64,000 nucleotides of DNA from Curtobacterium herbarum (GTDB taxonomy: Bacteria; Actinomycetota; Actinomycetes; Actinomycetales; Microbacteriaceae), in NCBI RefSeq assembly GCF_016907335.1, contig NZ_JAFBBT010000001.1, forward strand, positions 2,170,001-2,234,000. Reading direction: 5' to 3'. Position 1 is the first letter of the stretch; every line of letters begins with the position of its first letter. A program made the position numbers and the translations under genes. Shown piece after piece: positions 58,518 to 64,000 of the stretch. The notes under the pieces were generated by a model, which ran no database searches, had not been told where the DNA came from, and saw only the letters and a list, made by a program, of their open reading frames with translations.

Positions 58518-59390
58518 TCAGTACACCTTGCGCATGTAGCTGATGCAGATGTCGACCTCGACGGTGAGCAGGGAGTCCTGCTTCTGGAACCGGCGGAGCA
58601 GGCTGACGTGGCTGGGGCTGGAGACCGTCGCCCGGCCGGCCGGCCCGACGATGAAGATGTTGTCGGTCTCTGCGGCCTCGATGATCTTGAACAAGTCGTC
58701 TTCTCCTGAATTGGTCTGGTTTGCGTCGTCCGATGTGTACGAACCGTCGTACTCGAAGTGCCACGGTTCGCGGGAGGCGAATCCGTCGCCCTTGGGCTGC
58801 CACCCGAACTTCGGGCCGTTGGCGTTCATCCAGTTCTTCGCGGACGTGCCGTAGCTGTCGACCCCTGCGCTGAAGTCGACGGCGAGACCGAGTCCGTGGA
58901 TCGAGGTCCCGGGCGTCGCCGCTTCGTTGAAGCCAGGCTTCCCGGCTTTCCACCCGTCGTAGAGGTACTGCTGCCGCTCGAGGCTCCGGTACGCCTCAGC
59001 CATCGTGAGCGGCTTGTCGAGGGCCTTCTTGAAGGCCGTGTTCATCGCGCGGTAGGACGCGGCGGCACCCGAGAGCAGGTACTGGTTGCCGAGTCCGAGC
59101 GTCGAGACGGCGACGAGCACCAGCTCCGACGTCGGGATCTTCCCGTTCGCGTAGGCACTGGCCGCCCGCATGGCAGATGACCGTGCTCCGGCGGCCGGGG
59201 CCGACTCCGGGTACGACGGACCGAGCGGCCCGGTCGGTCCTGCGGCGTCGGCTCTGGTCGTTTCGGTCAGCGTCGCTGCGCCGAGTGTGGCAGCTGCTGC
59301 CGCTGCGAACAGCAACACGGACCGGCGGCTCGTTCCGCGCCGCTCGCCCGGAGGTCCCTCCCCCTCGGACCGGTCAGGATCGTTCGTCAC
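58518..59390 (-). CDS. Tat-exported M15/VanY-like peptidase with unusual C-terminal domain
   Basis: Protein of 290 residues. A twin-arginine signal (TSRRSVLLFAAAAAATLGAA) and cleavage near RADAAG are followed by a D-alanyl-D-alanine carboxypeptidase fold. Zinc-binding motifs are SIHGLGLAVDFSAG and EPWHFEYDGS. These trim peptidoglycan stem peptides. Residues about 215-290 (from TNSGEDDLFKIIEAAETDNI, then FIVGPAGRATVSSPSH, ending LTVEVDICISYMRKVY) belong to no domain I know. The linker before them falls to about 47 percent GC (58681-58740), unlike its surroundings. GTG at 59390 has GGAAGGGGG upstream. Confidence 0.83.
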   Translation of the reverse strand: MTNDPDRSEGEGPPGERRGTSRRSVLLFAAAAAATLGAATLTETTRADAAGPTGPLGPSYPESAPAAGARSSAMRAASAYANGKIPTSELVLVAVSTLGLGNQYLLSGAAASYRAMNTAFKKALDKPLTMAEAYRSLERQQYLYDGWKAGKPGFNEAATPGTSIHGLGLAVDFSAGVDSYGTSAKNWMNANGPKFGWQPKGDGFASREPWHFEYDGSYTSDDANQTNSGEDDLFKIIEAAETDNIFIVGPAGRATVSSPSHVSLLRRFQKQDSLLTVEVDICISYMRKVY

Positions 59391-59496
59391 TGTGCCCCCT
59401 TCCGGGAGGGCACGCCCCTCGTGTCCCCCCGGGAGCAGACTGGCAGTTCTGCCCCGCTCCGAGGCATCCCCACAACGGGGGGCATCCGCCCCCGGG

Positions 59497-59940
59497 TCAG
59501 TCGCGCCGGTGCTTGCCGAGCGACGCGGTCGGCGCTGCCATCGGGTGGTTCCGGAACCAGCGCAGCAGTTCGCGCGCACGACTGGCATCGGCGCTGACGT
59601 CACCGGCGGTCAGGAACTCGTTGAACCCCTCGGGCGTCGACGCCTGCTCGTCACGGTCGAACGCCATCGTCCAGTCGGGGAACCGACGGGTGTGGATGGA
59701 CTCCTCGACCAGCAGCCGGACCTCGTCGTGCCGCGGATCCGCGACGATCCGGCCGTACGTCGCGATGACGGCGTCGGGCGGACCCTCCAGCAGCTGCATG
59801 AACCGACCGGATCGGTGGACGAGCATGCCGGTGAGACCGTCGGCGTTGTTCCGCGCCCGCGCGTACGCCAGGACCTCGTCGAGGTCGGCGTCGTCGAACG
59901 GCTGGGCGGCCGAGCTCATGTAGACGAGTGACTGCAGCAT
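59497..59940 (-). CDS. BLUF blue-light photoreceptor
   Basis: FAD-binding photosensor of 147 residues. BLUF residues are present: Tyr7 in LQSLVYMSSA, Asn31/32 in RARNNADGLTGMLVH, the signalling Gln49 in GRFMQLLEGPPDAV, and Trp90/Met92 in FPDWTMAF. A short C-terminal tail (FNEFLTAGDVSADASRAREL) has helices but no effector domain, so it is a short, stand-alone BLUF that must signal by protein contact. It lies between the M15 peptidase gene and a divergent SNF2 gene. Confidence 0.93.
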   Translation of the reverse strand: MLQSLVYMSSAAQPFDDADLDEVLAYARARNNADGLTGMLVHRSGRFMQLLEGPPDAVIATYGRIVADPRHDEVRLLVEESIHTRRFPDWTMAFDRDEQASTPEGFNEFLTAGDVSADASRARELLRWFRNHPMAAPTASLGKHRRD

Positions 59941-60032
59941 GATGGTCTCGATGATGTCTCATCCACGCGGGTCCGGGCCAGCCCCCGAACGGGACTGACC
60001 CCCTGCGGACGACGAGCGTCGGCGGGGACTGG

Positions 60033-60038
60033 CACGAT
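60033..60038 (+). promoter_or_regulatory. -10-like hexamer CACGAT, leaderless promoter
   Basis: Ends six bases before the GTG at 60045. Confidence 0.45.
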
Positions 60039-60044
60039 GTCCCT

Positions 60045-63000
60045 GTGCCAGCAGCCCCGATGATCGACGCCGTCGACGTCATCCGCTTCGTCGGGCCGCA
60101 GACCTTCGGCCGCGCCCGAGACGTCGTCCGCGCCGGCCTGGTCGAGGAAGCCGCCTGGCACGAGGACGGCACGATCACCGCGGCGGTCAGCGGCAGCGCC
60201 GCCGACCCGTACGACGTCCAGGTCGAGACGACCATCGCCCGCGGCGAGTTCGTCCGCCCCGTCCGCAGCCGCTGCACCTGCCCCCTCGGCGGCGAGTGCA
60301 AGCACGTCGCCGCAGCGCTCCTCACCATCAACGCGCGTGCCCTGGCCGCGCAGGCCGGCCCGCGCACGCAGGCACCGACCCCGCCGACCCCGGACTGGAG
60401 GCGCGACCTCGCCCGCCTCGCCGGTGACGACGACGAGACCACCCGCTCCGCCGACGCGCCTGCGACTGGTGGGATGGGCCTCCAGTTCGAACTGCGCGAC
60501 GCGGTACCGGCCCGACTCGCCGGACGCGCCCGTGCTGCGGGCCGGACGCTGCCGGTCGCCAGCCGGGCGGTCCGGCTCGGGGTGCGACCGGTCAGTCGGA
60601 GCGCGGCCGGCAACTGGGTGCGTGGGCAGCTCACGTGGGGTGCGCTCCCCTACTCGATGAACCGGCTCGGACTCGAGCCGGACCAGCACGCGTGGTTCAT
60701 GCAGTTCGCTGCCCTGCACCGTGCCGGCGTGCTGGCGGGACTGCCCGGCGAGAGCGACTGGATCCACCTCGACGACTTCCGCAGTCCGCTGCTCTGGCCG
60801 CTGCTGCGGCAGGCCGGGCCACTCGGCATCGCGTTCGTGACCGGCAAACGGGAGGGCGGGGTCGACCTCGGCGTCGACGCCCGGGTCCTGCTCGACGCGG
60901 CCCGGACCGCCGACGGGCTGCTGATCGGGGCGAGCGCGGTGATCGACGGGCACCCGCTCGCCGAGGGCACTGCGCGCGTCGTCGGGGACCACGGCGTGTA
61001 CGCGTTCCGCGAGTCGCCGGAGTTCCACGTCGTGCTCGCCCCGACGCCCGCTCCCGTGCCGGAGGACCAGCGGAGGATGCTCGTCGAGGCCACGCGGATC
61101 ACCGTGCCCGTGGACGAGGTCGACGAGTTCCTGGCGGATTGGTCGCCGAAGCTCCGGGGTTCCCTCGGCCTGGTCAGCTCCGACGGGTCGCTCGCGCTCC
61201 CGGAACGGACCCCGCCGGAGCTCGTGCTCACCGTGACCTTCGAACCGGCCCGGGCGCCGCGGACCGACGACCGCGCGCACCTGCAGTGGCGCTGGAGCGT
61301 CGACGGCCGGAAGGACCCGGTGTCGCTGCACGGACCGTTGCCGGAGCTCGGCAGCGTGCTCGCGGCGGACGACGAGACGGAGGCGTCCGAGCCTCCCGGC
61401 CCAGGTGGCGGACTCGCGTGGTTCCAGGACGGGACCATCGACGGGGCCGACGTCGCCGTCCTGGCGAACGAGCTGCTGCCGGCTCTGCCCGCACGCGGGG
61501 TCCGTGTCGTCGTGCAGGGCGAGCGCGTCGACTACGAGCGCCTGACCGGGCGGCCGCACATCCGCGTCACGACCATGCCGTCCGACAAGCACGACTGGTT
61601 CGACCTCGGGATCTTCGTCAGCGTGAACGGCAAGGAGATCCCGTTCACGCCGCTGCTCCGGGCCCTCGCCAAGCGCGACCGCCGGATGAAGCTCGTCGAC
61701 AACTCGTACCTGTCGCTCGCCGACCCCGCGTTCGACCGGCTGAAGGCGGTCATCGAGGAAGCGCGCGAGCTCGACGAGTGGGAGCCCGAGCAGCCGCTCA
61801 CCGTGACGCCGTACCGGGCTGCGCTCTGGTCGGAGTTCGACCAGCTCGCCGACGAGACCGACCACGACGAACGGTGGAAGGAGATCGCCTCCCGCCTGCT
61901 CGACGTCACCGCCCCGGCCGACGCCGTCGTGCCGGAGACCGTGCACGCCGACCTCCGGCCGTACCAGCGCGACGGGTACGCCTGGCTGACGTTCCTGGTC
62001 GAACACGGCGTCGGCGGCGTGCTCGCCGACGACATGGGGCTCGGCAAGACCCTGCAGGCGCTCGCGATGATCGCCGACCGACGGGCCGCCGACCCGGAGG
62101 CGCCACCCTTCCTCGTCGTCGCGCCCACCTCGGTCGTCGGCAACTGGGCGGACGAGGCGGCGAAGTTCGTCCCGTCGCTGCGGGTCACCACGATCGCCGG
62201 GACGTCGATCAAGGACCCCGCGCGGGTCGCCCGGACCGCGGCCGCCTCGGACGTCGTCGTCACCTCGTACGCCCTGCTCCGGCTCGACGCGACCGCGTAC
62301 CTCGACCTCAGCTGGTCGGCGCTGCTCCTCGACGAGGCCCAGTTCGTGAAGAACCCGCAGTCGCAGACCCACCGCGTCGCCGCCGAACTCCGTGCCCCCG
62401 TGAAGATCGCGATCACCGGGACGCCGCTCGAGAACGGGCTCGCCGACCTCTGGGCGCTGTTCGCCGTCGTCGCGCCCGGGCTGCTGTCGTCGTGGACCCG
62501 GTTCGGCGACGACTACGTGAAGCCGCTCGCGTCACCCGAACTCCGCGGGGCCGCCCGCAAGGAACTGACCGACCGACTCCGGCGACGCATCCGACCGCTC
62601 ATGCTCCGACGGACGAAGGAGAGCGTCGCCGCGGACCTGCCCGAGAAGGTCGAACAGGTCGTCCGGGTCACCCTCGACCCCGCGCACCGCGACCTGTACG
62701 AGAAGACCCTGAACCGGGAACGGCTGAAGGTCCTGGACCTCGTCGACGACCTGGACCGCAACCGGATGATCGTCTTCCGCTCGCTGACCCTGCTCCGGAT
62801 GCTCGCACTCTCCCCCGCACTCGTGTCGGACGACCACGGCGACGTGCCGAGCGCCAAGCTCGACCTGCTCCTCGACGAACTCGAGACCCTGGCGGCCGAG
62901 GGGCGTCGGGCGCTGGTGTTCAGCCAGTTCACCTCGTTCCTCCGGATGGTGTCCGCCGCCCTCGACGCACGCGGGGTCGCGTACGAGTACCTCGACGGCT

Positions 63001-63353
63001 CCACCCGGCGTCGCGGGGACGTCATCGACCGCTTCCGGAACGGCACCGCGCCGGCGTTCCTCATCTCGCTGAAGGCCGGCGGGTTCGGGCTCACCTTGAC
63101 CGAGGCGGACACGGTGTTCGTCCTCGACCCGTGGTGGAACCCCGCCGCCGAGAACCAGGCCGTCGACCGCACGCACCGCATCGGGCAGACCCGGTCCGTC
63201 ACGGTCGAGCGGCTCATCGCCGAGGACACCATCGAGGAGAAGGTGCTCGCGCTGGCGCAGCGGAAGGCCCAGCTGTTCGCCACGATGATCGACGACGACG
63301 CGCTGTTCGCCGAGGGGTTGAGCGCGGAGGACATCCGATCGCTGCTCGCCTGA
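60045..63353 (+). CDS. SWIM zinc-finger SNF2-family helicase
   Basis: DNA-dependent ATPase of 1102 residues. An N-terminal SWIM zinc finger (SRCTCPLGGECKHVAAALL, about 75-95) precedes a helicase core: Walker A DDMGLGKTLQALAMIADRR (about 663), LLLDEAQFVKNPQSQTH as motif II (DEAQ), ITGTPLENGLADLWALFAVV, and motifs V-VI in FLISLKAGGFGLTLTEADTV, WWNPAAENQAVDRTHRIGQT. It remodels nucleoprotein complexes, probably in repair or transcription. GTG at 60045 is preferred over ATG at 60060. Divergent from the BLUF gene with a 104-bp gap. Confidence 0.95.
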   Translation: MPAAPMIDAVDVIRFVGPQTFGRARDVVRAGLVEEAAWHEDGTITAAVSGSAADPYDVQVETTIARGEFVRPVRSRCTCPLGGECKHVAAALLTINARALAAQAGPRTQAPTPPTPDWRRDLARLAGDDDETTRSADAPATGGMGLQFELRDAVPARLAGRARAAGRTLPVASRAVRLGVRPVSRSAAGNWVRGQLTWGALPYSMNRLGLEPDQHAWFMQFAALHRAGVLAGLPGESDWIHLDDFRSPLLWPLLRQAGPLGIAFVTGKREGGVDLGVDARVLLDAARTADGLLIGASAVIDGHPLAEGTARVVGDHGVYAFRESPEFHVVLAPTPAPVPEDQRRMLVEATRITVPVDEVDEFLADWSPKLRGSLGLVSSDGSLALPERTPPELVLTVTFEPARAPRTDDRAHLQWRWSVDGRKDPVSLHGPLPELGSVLAADDETEASEPPGPGGGLAWFQDGTIDGADVAVLANELLPALPARGVRVVVQGERVDYERLTGRPHIRVTTMPSDKHDWFDLGIFVSVNGKEIPFTPLLRALAKRDRRMKLVDNSYLSLADPAFDRLKAVIEEARELDEWEPEQPLTVTPYRAALWSEFDQLADETDHDERWKEIASRLLDVTAPADAVVPETVHADLRPYQRDGYAWLTFLVEHGVGGVLADDMGLGKTLQALAMIADRRAADPEAPPFLVVAPTSVVGNWADEAAKFVPSLRVTTIAGTSIKDPARVARTAAASDVVVTSYALLRLDATAYLDLSWSALLLDEAQFVKNPQSQTHRVAAELRAPVKIAITGTPLENGLADLWALFAVVAPGLLSSWTRFGDDYVKPLASPELRGAARKELTDRLRRRIRPLMLRRTKESVAADLPEKVEQVVRVTLDPAHRDLYEKTLNRERLKVLDLVDDLDRNRMIVFRSLTLLRMLALSPALVSDDHGDVPSAKLDLLLDELETLAAEGRRALVFSQFTSFLRMVSAALDARGVAYEYLDGSTRRRGDVIDRFRNGTAPAFLISLKAGGFGLTLTEADTVFVLDPWWNPAAENQAVDRTHRIGQTRSVTVERLIAEDTIEEKVLALAQRKAQLFATMIDDDALFAEGLSAEDIRSLLA

Positions 63354-63388
63354 CCGGACGGCGAGACGCCCACGTCAGCGCGAGACGC

Positions 63389-63459
63389 CGCCGAACGGCC
63401 GAGACACCGCTGAGTTCGGCGGCGTTTCGGGGGTTCGGCGGCGTCTCGGCCGTTCGGCG
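63389..63459. terminator. long palindrome between convergent genes, relative of the 2842 repeats
   Basis: Perfect 17-bp arms CGCCGAACGGCCGAGAC / GTCTCGGCCGTTCGGCG with a loop that itself contains GAGTTCGGCGGCG. It shares CGGCCGAGACACC and GCTnAGTTC with the tandem units at 2842-3389. Confidence 0.65.
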
Positions 63460-63463
63460 TGGG

Positions 63464-64000
63464 TCAGGCGGCCAGGCCGTCGATCCGGGCGATCTCGTCG
63501 GCGCTCAGTTCGAGGGTCGCGCCGGCGGCGTTCGACCGGATGCGGTCCGGGTTCGACGACTTCGGGATCACCACGAACTGGTGGGCGACGTGCCAGGCGA
63601 CGATGACCTGCGCGGCATCGGCGTCGTGGGCCTCGGCGATCTCCACGAGCGTCGGGTCCTGCAGGTTGCTCGCCTTGAAGGGGCTGTAGCCCTCGAGCAC
63701 GACACCACGGTCGCGGAGTCCGTCGGCGACCGTGCGGTCGAACTCGACCGGGCTCCAGCGGATCTGGTTCACGGCCGGGGTCGCACCCGTCGCCTGGATG
63801 AGTTCGTCGATCTGGTCGAGCGAGTAGTTGCTGACCCCGATCGCCTTCGTCAGGCCGGCCTGCTGCGCCTCGACGAGCTGCTGCCACACCTCCGGGCTGG
63901 CCCCACCGTTCGGCGGCCAGTGGATGAGCCACAGGTCGAGGTGGTCGAGGCCGAGCTGGTCCAGGCTCTCCTCGATGGTCTCGCGGACGCGGTCGGCGTT
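63464..64000 (-). CDS. aldo/keto reductase, C-terminal part (runs off window)
   Basis: The last 179 residues of an aldo/keto reductase. Visible motifs are LGLDHLDLWLIHWP, TKAIGVSNYSLDQIDELIQA, AVNQIRWSPVEF, EGYSPFKASNL and the cofactor-binding VVIPKSSNPDRIRSNA. NADPH-dependent reduction of aldehydes or ketones is the family function; the substrate is unknown. The catalytic Asp/Tyr/Lys lie outside the window. It converges on the SNF2 gene. Confidence 0.92.
   Translation of the reverse strand, partial: NADRVRETIEESLDQLGLDHLDLWLIHWPPNGGASPEVWQQLVEAQQAGLTKAIGVSNYSLDQIDELIQATGATPAVNQIRWSPVEFDRTVADGLRDRGVVLEGYSPFKASNLQDPTLVEIAEAHDADAAQVIVAWHVAHQFVVIPKSSNPDRIRSNAAGATLELSADEIARIDGLAA

Noticed and set aside
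1..64000. tRNA, rRNA, insertion sequence, integrase or phage genes
   Set aside because: No cloverleaf-forming or rRNA-like stretches, transposase motifs or integrase signatures were noticed in reading both strands by eye. A tRNA scan was not possible.

Overview
The window is a stretch of bacterial chromosome with roughly 70 percent GC, many GTG starts, and gene content typical of a Gram-positive actinobacterium. The actinobacterial markers are a GarA/OdhI-type FHA protein beside FtsR-like MerR regulators, an MshA-like mycothiol glycosyltransferase, a DtxR/IdeR-like box, LAxTG-type surface sorting, and many promoters whose -10 hexamer lies 6-7 nt before the start codon. The family Microbacteriaceae, with a Curtobacterium-like organism as best guess, is an inference from gene content and order and was not tested by any search. 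I see no phage, plasmid, CRISPR array, insertion sequence, rRNA or tRNA. It reads as core and niche-adaptation chromosome.

Layout. 1-1877: N-terminal two thirds of pyruvate carboxylase (minus). 1938-2756: an orphan ParA-type ATPase. 2757-3465: a gene-free block holding four tandem copies of a palindromic element. 3466-5385: garA-like FHA, ftsR-like MerR and a second MerR gene (minus). 5558-9561: an operon of a membrane GT2 polysaccharide synthase and a membrane-anchored GH18/CBM5-12 glycosidase. 9826-11882: two FecCD permease subunits behind a DtxR-like box. 12071-13645: a surface HtrA-like protease. 13778-18740: small cytoplasmic genes, including a J-domain/NERD-like fusion and a Nudix-NYN fusion. 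18811-21896: a TPP-riboswitch-controlled thiamin salvage operon (thiM, thiE and a thiD-tenA fusion). 21945-31228: regulators with their neighbours (MarR, LysR/MFS, divergent HxlR/oxidoreductase), VOC, GNAT and dehydrogenase genes. 31229-31678: a second gene-free block with two copies of a different 173-bp-period element.

31679-37701: patatin, S9 peptidase, a glutaryl-CoA-dehydrogenase-like enzyme divergent from a QsdR-type regulator, a lipoprotein and a VOC protein. 37811-42284: bifunctional proline dehydrogenase (putA) divergent from a LysR gene. 42471-44249: an LAxTG-anchored surface protein. 46160-48696: an ATP-dependent DNA ligase and a LigD-type polymerase flanking two tiny overlapping ORFs. 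48810-51505: DUF429, mshA-like and uracil-DNA glycosylase genes in a tight run. 52093-58409: two APC amino-acid transporters around an ADP-ribosylglycohydrolase, a lysozyme-like secreted protein and small membrane proteins. 58518-64000: a Tat-exported M15 peptidase with an unusual C-terminus, a BLUF blue-light sensor, a SWIM-SNF2 helicase and the C-terminal part of an aldo/keto reductase.

Working together. Thiamin salvage, proline catabolism, amino-acid import and mycothiol synthesis form a housekeeping and stress background. The ligase/polymerase/UDG genes serve DNA repair. The GT2-GH18 operon, LAxTG protein, protease and peptidoglycan enzymes act at the cell surface. The most unusual sequence features are the palindromic repeat family (2842-3389, with a diverged relative at 63389-63459), the second repeat block at 31327-31641, the overlapping small-ORF pair, and the leaderless promoter layout shared by many single genes.
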